From the NCBI GenBank assembly GCA_027946555.1, contig JAPEVC010000014.1:220367-284366 (forward strand): a stretch of DNA of 64,000 nucleotides. Reading direction: 5' to 3'. Shown here one piece after another: positions 25,637 to 36,244 of the stretch. How positions within the stretch are numbered: position 1 is the first letter of the stretch; each line of letters begins with the position of its first letter. This DNA comes from Gnomoniopsis sp. IMI 355080 (lineage: Eukaryota > Ascomycota > Sordariomycetes > Diaporthales > Gnomoniaceae). The notes under the pieces are model-generated. The model was given only the letters and a program-made list of their open reading frames with translations. It was not told the origin of the DNA and made no database searches. The position numbers were made by a program, and so were the translations under genes.

Positions 25637-26630
25637 ATGTCGGCCAAGATGGTCAAGTTGATACTATATCTATGGCATAGTGCTGACTCTTGAATACGGC
25701 ACACCACGACTGCCGCAACGTCTGCCAAGGCAAAATCAATGGATATGGACGCGATGATGGCGTTTACAAGTAGCGGACTGATTGACAGGTGCATCATGCG
25801 TCCGCCGTCGCGCACAAAGTCGTGACTCGTTCATGAGACTGGGAACGTGAGGGGTACTAACTATTACCTCGCTGCAGGTGGTGATGAAGTTGCCTAGGTG
25901 GATGAGTCTCATACAACGATGCGGAGATGGAAACCAAAGATCTTTCCAGACTCACATAACTTAGATCGTTGAGGGAAGGGGGGAAAGGATGAAAAGAAAG
26001 CATATTACCAGTGTTCAGGTCAAAAGGTGTCTGGATGTGAGGTTGAAGTCTACAGAGCAGCTTATTTCGGCCGGTGATGGTCACTCCCAGAGGGCACCAA
26101 TCCGAAAACCGTCTCCGGAGAATATGAGAGAACATGCAGGACGAGCCATTGTGAGTTCTCGAATTTGAATCAATTGCGAATACAGGGAACAAACCGTCCT
26201 CATAGTGCTGTATATGGGAGAAGATTTCTCGCGGCGGGCGTCCAAAACTATTGTGGAAGGTGAATTTCTTTGTCTTCTAATCTCAAGCTTTCTAAATAGG
26301 TAGCTGTGCCTTTTCCCCAACTCCATGAAATCATCAAGAACGAGCGCCAGCCTAAGTATGCAAAAGCAAACGGCGGCTGAACCATAGGTGAAGTCAGAGG
26401 CGATACGTCGAAATCCTCGCATGTTGTCATCAGGGGTCATCAAAGGTGTCACACGGAAGGCAATTTCTCTCACAGGGGATATCATAATTGCGCTCTTAGC
26501 CCATGGCATCGTCCCCAGTACCACAAAAGAGGCCTCAGACCACACCAACTATGCCTGTGAGAGACATACACGATGCCCAAAGGCTATGCCCGTAGGCGAC
26601 CTATCCATCCAACCACCAATTCGCCAATGA
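25637..26630. other. Interval between tRNA-Val and small unknown gene
   Basis: About 1 kb with no gene I can support. A minus-strand frame of about 155 codons around 26081-26548 has no recognised motif and is treated as chance. Confidence 0.4.
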
Positions 26631-27098
26631 CTACTGGATCAACCCCCCCCCCCAGCCGCTTGAACTCTGCTTCGAACTCATGGCTGCGGCCGCCTCCGAG
26701 AGATTATCCATCTGTGCATCGGAGGTCTTGATGATCATGTTGGTGTAGTCGATCTTTGCGAGGTAAAGACCCGCCATGTCCACAGTGGTCACGGCGTTCT
26801 CCCTCATCAGGTCCTTTTGAGCCTTGACAATCTTCCTCTCCAGAACTGACAGCACCTTTCCGATCTCCTTGGTTTTGTCCTCCCAATCTTTCAATACATC
26901 GTTATTTCCATTCTTGGTATGGGCAAGCACGGCATCCATCAGGCGAATGGCAAGCTGAATGGCCTCATGCTCGGCTGGGGTGATCGCAATTGTGATGACA
27001 GAACTCGTGTTCGGGTCCCCTCCTTGGGAGTCGTAGGGTATCGCAGGCACGACACAGCCAGCGGAGTTGCGACGATGGATGATTGGCTTAGGAGACAT
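26631..27098 (-). CDS. Small uncharacterised protein (155 aa), start uncertain
   Basis: An uninterrupted frame from the ATG at 27098 gives 155 residues. The frame stays open upstream to about 27302 but without another ATG, so an upstream exon is possible. I do not recognise the family. Residues about 35-135 look helical and charged, with EHEAIQLAIRLMDAVLAHTK, KDWEDKTKEIGKVLSVLERK and MAGLYLAKIDYTNMIIKTSD. This is consistent with a helical-bundle or coiled-coil protein. The C-terminus ends SSSGWGGGLIQ, encoded across an 11-base C run (plus strand 26643-26653), where length slippage would change the last residues. There is no signal peptide or membrane segment. Confidence 0.55.
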   Translation of the reverse strand: MSPKPIIHRRNSAGCVVPAIPYDSQGGDPNTSSVITIAITPAEHEAIQLAIRLMDAVLAHTKNGNNDVLKDWEDKTKEIGKVLSVLERKIVKAQKDLMRENAVTTVDMAGLYLAKIDYTNMIIKTSDAQMDNLSEAAAAMSSKQSSSGWGGGLIQ

Positions 27099-28270
27099 AG
27101 CGGGTGGATGCCTTGATGTGGAACATGGTCCGTTGACTAAGGCTGTATTTGGTATGAAGTCGGGATGAAGGGCCTGAGTTCCATCGTCCGTCAATATATC
27201 TTCCTTGCTGTAAATCTTATCGTCCTCGCGTTCCTGCGTAATGAGTTGCTTCGTCTGAGGGGTGTATAAGGCCTCCCGGGGTGAGGGGGCGGGATGGGAC
27301 AAACGTAGAATTTAGCCATTGTTGACGTACCACGTGTGCTTTGCTGGGTTGAGAGATGGTGATATGTCTGCGTCTGGTGACGATGAATGTGTGAGATTCT
27401 TGAAAGAAGGAGGAAACAGTTTGCTTGGGCAAAATAATGGAGGCAAGTTCAAACTGCGTTGGTTGTTCCACGACCTGGGCAGCTGGTTCAGTTTCCGAGT
27501 GTGTTTACCACGCAAAGTGACCACCTTAATGGGTCCCCATTTTGATATGCCGTTATTAGTATTACGAGCACTGTTTGACCTGAAGATGACTTGACTAGGC
27601 TTCAAGTTAAGATCTACCATGTCTTCGCTTGACCTGTGGTACACCATTTCTGGTTCCAGTGGTGCCGGCTAGACCGGACAGGCTTTGGCAGTGGCATCAA
27701 TGAATGCCATTATCGACCGTAAGGCTACCAAGCCACACTATCTGGAGCAGGGCTTGACGGAAGACCTCATACGTTAATCGCGGTTGGTACGTAACATCCT
27801 GTTGAAGGAACAGATATATATACACGAGTGGTTAGTCCTCAATTCTTTCCTTCAGTCCAACACCTTGGCTAAACCTGTACACAGTACGTTCTCACAAGTC
27901 TATGTTGGCCTGGCTGGACATGCCACGGACAGTCAGAGCACCAGTTCTCGTCGTCACTTCAACACTTGAAATTGTCATGTGACGCAGTGTCTGTGCCGGA
28001 TGTCAGAGAAGGGCCGCCGAGGCTAAAGCAATTGAAGAGAAGGCGCACTCCGTCCTGGCTCGTTTTTTTGTTTATGATAACGCTGCTCTCAACGTCTTCT
28101 TGCGAATTGAGGACGAGGCAAAGGGCGCCTTGTGAATGTAGGGCTCACCAGACGGTCGACCATCTGATCGCTTCATGCCGGTTGCTTTGCCTGGTTCCTC
28201 GTCGCGCTGGAAAGTTGCCATTGATTAACCTCGCAAGCTGATTTTGCAACGTAGGTACCAGACCCAAACC
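27099..28270. other. Interval without recognised gene
   Basis: About 1.2 kb between the small unknown gene and the SDR gene. It may contain the missing 5' exon of the unknown gene (27100-27310 is open in the same frame) and the SDR 3' UTR. No other coding motif is seen. Confidence 0.4.
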
Positions 28271-29432
28271 TCACAACTTAGGCCCCCTTGCCTTCGCACT
28301 GTCATACCGCCTCCCCTCATCGTCCTGCTCCCGCACACTTAAATCCGGCAGCTCTACCGGCATGATTCGCCGCGGCGAAGTCCCTGGCACGAGGGAATAC
28401 TGAGAGAAGTCGGTGACACCACTATGGTGGCGGAGAAAATCCTCGTCCAGGAGTAGCTGTCCGTTCACAAGGGCTGCTGGTGCGCCGAGGATGGCAAGGA
28501 TGGCATCCGAAAAGATAGTGGGCTTGCGAAGGTCACTGCGTTCCGAGGCGTTGTTGCGGGAGAATTGCTCCGTGGCGGCGGATTGAATAGCCTGACCCAT
28601 AGAAGTCAGTTTCATACATCCTCTACAACCCACACTCAACAACAACAACATACATAACAGGGGAAGAACTCACCGCGGCAGGCCAGATACTCGTCACAGC
28701 CATTCCACTCTCGACTCTTCCTTGCCGTTCAAAATCCATCGCTAGCCCCTTGGCCAACACGCTCATCCCGATCTTACCCATCGCATAGGCGGTCTTTCCG
28801 CGGAAGAAGCGGCTATAGATTGGCGGGCTGACAATAATGATCCTACCGCCTACAGAGCTCTTTGTGAGGTGAGGGAGGCAGGCTTGCACGGCGCCATAGA
28901 GCCCCTCGGTGTTGACACGCTGCATGAGCTGGAAGCGCTTCATGGGCGTATCCTCAATAGAAGCCCACCAGATTGCTCCCGGATTGTAGATGAGAACGTC
29001 GAGGGTGCCATGTTGCTGCAGGGAGTCAGTATGAGTAGACATGTACGCAAACGCAAAGGGGCCGAGGGGACCGTGGCAGACCTCGACAGTTTTCCGGACA
29101 AGTTCCTGAATGCTGGTGAAGTCCCGGACATCAACGGGAATTGCGAGCCCATCCCCGCCGATTTCCTTGATCTCGCGCCCGACGGTGCTGATAGTGGAGG
29201 CAGGGGAATTGGGATCAGGGGGAAATCGCGTGTTTGAGGCGTAGGCGTCGCTGATCGATTTGGCTGCTACGACAACTAAGGACGTTTTTTCAGCTCATAG
29301 TGTCGCCTCATACCTAAGTTAAGTAGTGTTTTTCTAACCAAAATAGCCATTCTTAGCTAGGTCAATGGCTACCTGTCTTCCTATGCCTCTTGACGCCCCT
29401 ATCACGAGGGCTACAGGCTTTATTGGAGACAT
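28271..29432 (-). CDS. Short-chain dehydrogenase, HSDL2-like
   Basis: Exons 29432-29339, 29275-29082, 29015-28674 and 28591-28271 join in frame to 316 residues. The NAD(P)-binding motif is GASRGIGR (residues 12-19). The catalytic Tyr and Lys are in TAYAMGKIGMSVLAKGLAMD, and the preceding Ser region reads RIIIVSPP. The usual NNAG is replaced by YNPGAIWW. NTEGLYGAVQACLPHLTKS, SIWPAA, RKPTIFSDAILAILG and LLLDEDFLR match the hydroxysteroid dehydrogenase-like protein 2 branch of the SDR family. That branch is peroxisomal in animals and of poorly defined substrate. The C-terminus is PKL, a variant of the peroxisomal PTS1 tripeptide. It is transcribed away from a kappa GST with a canonical SKL end, 317 bp apart, which supports a peroxisomal role. 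Donor of intron 2 is GTCTGC, non-consensus but required by frame. Confidence 0.88.
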
Positions 29433-29749
29433 GCTGATGGATAGCGATCAAGTCGGATGTGGGGCAAGCATGGCAAAGGTCAGAGAGGGAATATGAATTT
29501 ACGTATGGATACAACTCCTCATTAATGTTCGGTCAAAGAGTCGATCGGTCGTTGTTCGAGAGATGACCTTTAGATTACTGATACGGAAGAGGAAGTCTAC
29601 TTGATTTGGAGACGTGGTAAGCCGAGCCGAGGCCCAACCTGTAGCAGCATCTTTGTCCCACTACGACCGATATCACAGGCTACTTTCAACACATTCATTA
29701 TACATACCTTCCTTAGCCAAACAAGCCTCAGATATTCAAGTAAGCCATC
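29433..29749. promoter_or_regulatory. Shared divergent promoter, SDR / GST kappa
   Basis: 317 bp between the divergent start codons of two genes whose products both end in PTS1-like tripeptides. A compact shared promoter suggests co-expression. I do not see an obvious fatty-acid-response (CCGAGG-type) element by eye. Confidence 0.5.
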
Positions 29750-30680
29750 ATGGGTGGCCGAATTGACTGCTATTTTGACATTGGTGAGTCCCCATTGTCA
29801 TTACGCCCGTGTCAAGGCTTTATCTGACCACGACTCACCTTAACCACAGCGTCTCTATACAGCTACCTCGCCTTTGCCTACCTCATCAGAAACCTCAAGA
29901 GCATTGAGTCTCATGGCGTACACGTAGAGTGAGTTAATTGATATGCTGACTTTCAACTTGTATCAGCTTGCTTATATAGCCCCTCAGGTTCCACCCCATT
30001 CTCCTAGGCGCAGTCAATGCCCAAACCGGTATGTAGCATTCACGCTGGCGGACGAACCTGATGATGCACGTACTGAGGCTGCAATAGGCAACAAACCGCC
30101 ATGGTCTGTACCTGCCAAGGCCGTCTACGGCAGCAAATTCGAAGGTCCCCGGGCAACAGCTTACTTCGGTCGGCCGGACATACGCCCGCCAAAGGACCTC
30201 ATGCCCCGGGCCCACACCATCCTTCCCTTGCGGACACTTCACTACATCAAGCGCACATACTCACGCGAAATCTACCACGCCGTGCTGGAGAACTACTTCC
30301 ACGCCTTCTGGATGCCTCCCAACTTGAACCTCACCCAAGTGGACGTGCTGGCCAAGGTCATCGCCGAGAGTGGAAAATTCTCGTCCACGGAGTGTGAGGC
30401 GATCATGGCTGCTGCAACAACGCAAGAAATCAAGGATTCGCTCACGGGCGCGACGCAAGAGGCGCTAGACAGAGGCGCGTTCGGCGCGCCGTGGTTGTGG
30501 GCTACGAATGGAGAGGGGACGGGCGAGCCGTTCTTCGGAAGCGATCGGTTTGTGGCTATGAGCTGTCCAACACGGGGAAGATGCTGACCATGATATAGGT
30601 TTGGCTATGTGTACAATTTTCTGGGTTTGCCGTATCAGGACGTCGAGTTGCTGGGCTCGGGGCAGGGCTCGAAGCTGTGA
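29750..30680 (+). CDS. Kappa-class glutathione S-transferase, peroxisomal (SKL)
   Basis: Exons 29750-29783, 29850-29928, 29988-30028, 30088-30547 and 30599-30680 join in frame to 231 residues. The fold is DsbA/thioredoxin-like, as in GST kappa and 2-hydroxychromene-2-carboxylate isomerase. The N-terminus IDCYFDIASLYSYLAF carries the active-site Ser (S13 by alignment with SPYSW; Pro is replaced by Leu here). FHPILLGAVNAQTGNKPPW and the late GAFGAPWLWATN (cis-Pro loop), FFGSDRF follow the family order. The last three residues are SKL, a canonical PTS1, fitting the peroxisomal and mitochondrial location of this class. It is likely to conjugate or reduce electrophiles or acyl peroxides with glutathione; the substrate is unknown. 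The first three exons are very short (34, 79 and 41 nt). All junctions keep frame. Confidence 0.9.
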
Positions 30681-31302
30681 CAGCATACTACCACGGGAAG
30701 AGAGCGGCTTGACTGGCGTATAATTGTGTTGATACTCCAGTACATTAGATCGAATACTCTCCTCTCTCTGTACACGGCAATTCAAAATGTCCATCTGGCT
30801 GCTGCTCATGCTTGGCATCACGATGATGTTACTGCTTCTGCACAGGCCCTAGCAACTTGGCCAACCGGCCGGCCACTACCGCACCAAATGACATTATTGG
30901 TTCAGCCACCAAGCGACATTCGAGCCAATTTCCTTGACTGTGTGCCATTGACGCGCGAGTGGTGCAGGAGGGTACGAAGTTCGTAAAACAGCTTTTTACA
31001 GAGGATCTGCAACATATGCAAGGGTACTTAAGACAAATTCTGGTCAATGTGTTGGTGAGGATCTATTTGTTCTTGTGTGATGTATACCAGTGAGGCTATT
31101 GTGTAGAAAAAGACACCAGGCGATCCGATTATCCCCGCGAAAGAGACAGACAGGCACGCTCATAGTAGCCCTGATCAGATCCGCTGACCACAAAACGCCT
31201 TCCCAATGCTACCCAGTCCATTCCGGGTGTTCCAATATTTTATTGGTCTCCCCAAAGTTATAAATCCTTCACAAACGCCTCGCGCCTAACCTTTGTTCCA
31301 AT
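30681..31302. other. Convergent intergenic region
   Basis: About 620 bp between the GST kappa stop and the NIPA transporter stop, holding both 3' UTRs. No gene seen. Confidence 0.5.
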
Positions 31303-33457
31303 CTACAGCGTCTCGGTGCTATGGTTCGTTTGACTACTCCTGCCCCCTTCCTCGTCCTCCGGCCTGTCCGCCTGTCTCGCACGCTTCTTGTTCACCCCGA
31401 ACAGATCGGTCACAGTGTTTGTCAGACTTTTTGCCCGGATTCGAAATCCTTTTCTTTTCGGCCCTTCCACCGGTGACTCCTCGTATGTCCGGCTCCGCTC
31501 AATAGCACTCATGATGCCTGCCTCTTCTTCGTCCTCCTCAAGCTCGTCCTGCGGCACGTATAGACTAGATCGAAGACTAGGCCTACTAAGCCGCCTTCGG
31601 GACGAAGGTCGTGGCGAGTCCTTAAGAAGCGTGGAGGGCACAAGTCCTCTGACCGTTGAGTCGAACGGGGAGGGGGAAAAGAGGTGGCTGCTATAGCGCT
31701 GAGACGAGCGTGGCCGGGAGCCAGGTTGTCGTGGCGTCACGTTGTCATCCGGTATCACAAGCGCTGGTGGCTCTTGTAAAGGCGTGCCAGGGTGAGTCGC
31801 AGGTTCTGAGTATGCTGGCGTCACGCTCGATAATGTTACGGCTGATTCCGACGACATGGCGTGTGAGACGCCTGGATGTGTAGGCGCAGAAGCATCTCTT
31901 GACGACGGCCGTAATAATGGCGCAGACTCTATAGCGTCTGTGGAGTTGAAGTAGGATGTCCTTGATGTTGTGCCTTGTTGAGATCTGGGCGTCGGGACAC
32001 CTGTCTCAGCGAGGATAGCAAGTGGCTTGTTGATGGCATCCATGAAGCTAACTTTGGATGAGCGTCGACTGCTTTCCTCTCCATCGCGGTATCTGGTACG
32101 TGTCGGTGACTGAGGCGCATTTGGGTCTTGCTCTGCAAGCCGAAGGGTCTCCTCAACACCTTCATCATCTGATAGTGTCTCTTCGTCATCGCCCTCTGAT
32201 GGCGGCCTGCCACTGGTGATCAGGAACACGCCAAAAAAGGTGAGGAAACAACCACCGATGAACTTGACAGCCCGGTCCGCTGTCGTGCGCTCGAAGTCCC
32301 GGTACAAGACTGCGCTTCCAATAATGACGCATAACGTGAAGACAACAAATTGGATCGGTATGACTTGCGTCGAGTCGAATCTTTGAAGCGCCTTGTTGAC
32401 GTAGCGGACCTGCATAATGGCCGTGCCGAGTAGAATAAAGACTAGAACATAAGTCACTGGAGTTGTAAATGCCTTTAAAAATGTAGAAGACAACATCGAC
32501 GAGATGCCCTTAGTTGCTAGAGCAGTATAGCCGCCTGGAACTGATGGTCAGTATATAAGCCTCGACAGAATGTACCGGTCTTGACTTACCAAACAGACCT
32601 ACAAGACCAAGATCGACTAGGATGGTGCGATTCCCATATTTTGGGCTTAACCACATGAGAAGGATGATCAGACCGCACGTGACGCCCATATAGATCTCAA
32701 AACCTGTGCTTGTGATATGTTCCCAAACAGCATGCGGATCCAGCTTCGTTTCCTGTGTGTCCGCGCTCAGCACCACAGTCACAGCTCCGGCCACAGCGAC
32801 GACGACCCCCCAAAAGTCCCGTTTCCTAAAGTGCTCCTTAAAGACGATTGGGGCAATGACACAATTCGAGATGAGTGCCACGACACCCAGCGGTGACACG
32901 ATTGAAGCCGGCGCAAAACCATAGGCCAGGAAGTTCCCACACTCCCCCACTGTAATCAATATCTGGCCCAGCCACCAGTAGGGCGACTTAAGATATGTCG
33001 AAGGGGCCTTTGGCATCTCGTCATTGTCATCGGAGTTCTCGGACCAGCGCGAGCCATCGGTACGGAAGGATTGCGTCAGGGGATCGGATTCGTCGGCGCC
33101 GCCTCGAGCCTCGAGAAACCCATCGTTGCTTCGGTGGTCCTGCTCATCAAGTGCGCCATAACCTCGTCGGATGCCTCCATTCTTCGCATTCCTCAGCGCC
33201 TGTTTTGCGCGCTCTCTTGCATATTTGCGCTCGCGATGGAGGCGAATGTGGGCGTACCGCTGGACGTTGAGTGCCAAGGCAATCAGAACGTTGCCCACAA
33301 TGGCTGTGACTATTCCAATAATGGAGGAATATTGGCCGACACCGCCAGGAGTGCCTTCATCGCCCTCGCCTTCGGATAGATAGCTCGGGGAAGTGTAGGA
33401 GGGCACGAGGAAAGTGACAGATTGGGCGGATTTGGGATTCGATATCGGCAGGTACAT
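31303..33457 (-). CDS. NIPA-type magnesium transporter
   Basis: Exons 33457-32590 and 32534-31303 join in frame to 699 residues. About nine hydrophobic segments match the NIPA (DUF803) family, drug/metabolite-transporter fold. They include SIIGIVTAIVGNVLIALALN, YWWLGQILITVGECGNFLAY, FAPASIVSPLGVVALISNCV, FWGVVVAVAGAVTVVLSAD, the pair VLVFILLGTAIMQVRYVNKA and QVIPIQFVVFTLCVIIGSAV, and FIGGCFLTFFGVFLITSGRP. Animal members conduct Mg2+; that function is inferred here. A charged cytoplasmic insert lies between TM1 and TM2, as in fungal members. The last 290 residues are Ser/Arg/Pro-rich and probably disordered, ending in acidic and basic patches. Intron donor is GTAAGT. Confidence 0.92.
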
Positions 33458-34257
33458 AGTCTCTCAGGGGTCACCGTTCGCGATGGGCGCGGGACTCGAA
33501 TGCCGACTCTTTGTAGATTGTATCATGAGTGGACGAGGCTGAGGCGCAGTCAAGAATGTTTTTGACAAGCTCTGGGTGGTAGAAAACGGAGGGCCAGGGC
33601 GCTGAAAGAATGAGGCCAGGCTGTGTCTAGACTTGGACCTGTGATGCAGGATTCAAGTTGATGCGTCGCACGGGACAAAAATAGACGCGGTTCAAGGCAC
33701 GGCAACCGCAGAAGGAAAGCAATAGAATATACCACGGAGCAAAGTCCAGAGAAGATGAGGACACCCCAGAATGAAGGCACAGGAGCAGAGCGCACAGCAA
33801 GCCGTGGTCAAGAGATATTACGGAGAAGTTGAAGTTCCGAACTGCTCGCGTATGATGTCGGTTCAAGATGGGACTTCGATGATCGGTCGCTCGCATTGAC
33901 CGGCATGCCGTCATATCCACTATTTGCACCCTCCATGCGAACTCCACTCCACAGCGAGATGGCGGCTTCGTCTAAGCAGCTAACCCCGCCCCCAATCCTG
34001 GAACACCCCCCCAGGATTGAGGCCTGTCATCCTGGAATCGCACCCGATCGTGTCTTAATAAGCCAATTCAACCTCGTACCATATCTCGCTTGAGCTGCCA
34101 GAAGCCATCTTCACCCCTTAGAAGCCTGTAGTCATCTACACAGCAAGGCTTTTTTCGTCCTGTCATAACCTTGTACCTGATCTTCTGATATTTGAGGGCA
34201 GACTCGGGCTCCTTCATTCTTCAAAAGTGGGCCTGAGAGCTGTGGCTCGAGCTCAGC
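33458..34257. promoter_or_regulatory. Divergent intergenic region, NIPA / 522-aa gene
   Basis: 800 bp between divergent start codons, containing both promoters. No coding sequence is recognised. Confidence 0.45.
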
Positions 34258-35826
34258 ATGTCTGACGACGAACCTCAACCTTCAAGTAATCCCTTCATCA
34301 AATTCAAGCGCCACGTCGACTCTCGCATAGGTTCTGGTCTGTCTGTCCTCACTGGAACATCAAGCAGGACAGACCCTGCCACCGCGGCCCCAAGTCACTC
34401 CCGCGACAACATGGACAAAGCTCCGAGTTCCCCGGCGTCGACTCCATGGTCTGCCGGTAGCCCTTCATTCAGTTGCCTGAAAGAGGTTCGCGAGCACACC
34501 TCAAGCATTCAATACTGGTATGAATGGGCACTGACATCACACTACTCGCCCTATAATCTCCGTCACCTGCCCAATCCTGTCCCCGCTGGCGTCTCGTCCA
34601 AGGATGCTTCGCTATTCGACTTTGGAGATGCTTTTGAAGACTTGCTCGCAGTCTCCTCTGGTCGGGACCTGATGGACCTCCGCAAACAAGCAGAACGCAA
34701 GCGATCCATGTTTGATCTATTCCCAGCCGGCGAACCATTCATACATTGGGTCAGCTATTTGTCGTCGAAGAAATTACTCCCCCAGCCGTTGCCTCCGCAC
34801 CATCAATCGGATATGGGCCCTCAGATGGCGACGGCTGAATCCAGGTGGGGCCGACATGATCATGGCTCCGAAATCCTCAAGGCTATTGAGGCCCTGCGGC
34901 AGAGGCCCAAGTTTCCTGAGAACCAAGGAAGCGCCTTTGAGGACCATGAGCCTGCCTGCGAGAAGCGTCAAGTGGATTTGGCGAGCCTCTTGGAGAGGTG
35001 GGTGATGGACCCAGAAAAAGATATCACCTTCGATCCCGACACTGTGCTTCGCCATTTCGAAGAAATCAGAAAAAGCGTGGATGAATGGAACCATGTCCCA
35101 GGTTACCAATGGAAGATGCTGGCGGAGATAGACAAGGATAGGATCATCAACTTTGCTAGAATGATTACCGAAGCCGAACAAACGATGAGGCGCCTCCAAA
35201 ACTTTTCAGAAAGCTCCGGCCTGGTGAAGCCTAGGACTTTGGAAGCATTCGGCCACAAAGCACAGGACAATTCTAAAGAAGATTTCGACTTTGATGCTTA
35301 TTTCAGTGATACAGGGAAGTGGGCGACAACCACCAAGCAGAACACTCAGAATCGACGCGAAGCGGAAACTGAACCTGACACGGAAGAGGACTTTTTCATC
35401 ACTGTAGCTGATGCTGTGGCGGAAGTTTCTGAGTTTTTTGATTCTGCCTTTACGGGGCTTGAGAAGTTTCTTTCTACCAAGCGTTTCGCGCGGAACTCCC
35501 ACGAGGATGAAGTAATGCGATCGAACCAGCCGGCGGAGGTTGTAGAACGTAACCAAGATGGCGGCCAAACGCATACGACAGTGAGCGAGTACTCCGACGC
35601 GTTTGGGCACGTTCATTCAAAGACAGAGGTCCGGAAGGTGGATGCGAATGGCAACACGATCGGCTACGAGACGAAGTATGTCATCCGCCCTGCAAGTGCA
35701 GTAGTGACGGAGTTGCGAAAGTCAAAGGGAGAGCTTGAGAATGAGTCTAAGTCTTGTTCTCAGGATGGGAAGAACGACACCTCAACGGTCGATAACGGCA
35801 AGTCGACTGGCTGGTTCTGGCGATGA
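34258..35826 (+). CDS. Uncharacterised intronless 522-aa protein
   Basis: A single uninterrupted frame from ATG at 34258 gives 522 residues, unusual among the mostly intron-containing neighbours. I do not recognise the family. The N-terminus is MSDDEPQPSSNPFIKFKRHV followed by a Ser/Thr-rich stretch. The middle part is soluble and helical with several Trp (YQWKMLAEIDKDRIINFARM). The acidic region near 380-410 contains EDFFITVADAVAEVSEFFDS. The end has HTTVSEYSDAFGHVHSKTEV then RKVDANGNTIGYETKYVIRP, a strand-rich segment reminiscent of the repeated C-terminal strands of myeloid-leukaemia-factor/HAX-type proteins; that resemblance is weak. It lacks a signal peptide and membrane segment. Codon use and length make it clearly coding. 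Confidence 0.82.
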   Translation: MSDDEPQPSSNPFIKFKRHVDSRIGSGLSVLTGTSSRTDPATAAPSHSRDNMDKAPSSPASTPWSAGSPSFSCLKEVREHTSSIQYWYEWALTSHYSPYNLRHLPNPVPAGVSSKDASLFDFGDAFEDLLAVSSGRDLMDLRKQAERKRSMFDLFPAGEPFIHWVSYLSSKKLLPQPLPPHHQSDMGPQMATAESRWGRHDHGSEILKAIEALRQRPKFPENQGSAFEDHEPACEKRQVDLASLLERWVMDPEKDITFDPDTVLRHFEEIRKSVDEWNHVPGYQWKMLAEIDKDRIINFARMITEAEQTMRRLQNFSESSGLVKPRTLEAFGHKAQDNSKEDFDFDAYFSDTGKWATTTKQNTQNRREAETEPDTEEDFFITVADAVAEVSEFFDSAFTGLEKFLSTKRFARNSHEDEVMRSNQPAEVVERNQDGGQTHTTVSEYSDAFGHVHSKTEVRKVDANGNTIGYETKYVIRPASAVVTELRKSKGELENESKSCSQDGKNDTSTVDNGKSTGWFWR

Positions 35827-36244
35827 ACAGCAAGATTGAGGACTATAGTATCTTTTAGGCATACCGTCTCTCCTCTCACTCAGTAGGTACTGAATTGCTC
35901 AAAGTCGTCACACCAAGGCATTGGTATGGAAAACATTCACTTGCCTAGATATGCTGTGCACTGTATTCGTCAAGCCATGAACCCAGGTCATATACATCAC
36001 TGCGTCTTGTGTCTGAACTTTTCCAGAGACCATGTACGTACATACGTGGCCATGCGTGACTAATCAAAAAAGGTGCTGGATACCGCGGAGAGGCGGACAA
36101 TACAGGACAATCAAGGGCGGTTCGGAAGATCAACGTGCTGTTTATGATTCTCTGTTATTCGAAAACGGGGTGGGTATCTTTTCATAATTCCTGATCCATC
36201 CTAAAACGCCGTTCGTCACTGCTGGCCATACGTAAGCATCAACC
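35827..36244. other. Convergent intergenic region
   Basis: About 420 bp with the 3' UTRs of the 522-aa gene and SWC5; nothing else seen. Confidence 0.5.

Noticed and set aside
26081..26548. 155-codon minus-strand frame next to the tRNA
   Set aside because: No recognisable motif, overlaps competing frames on the same strand, and no good splice context. It may be real but cannot be supported.
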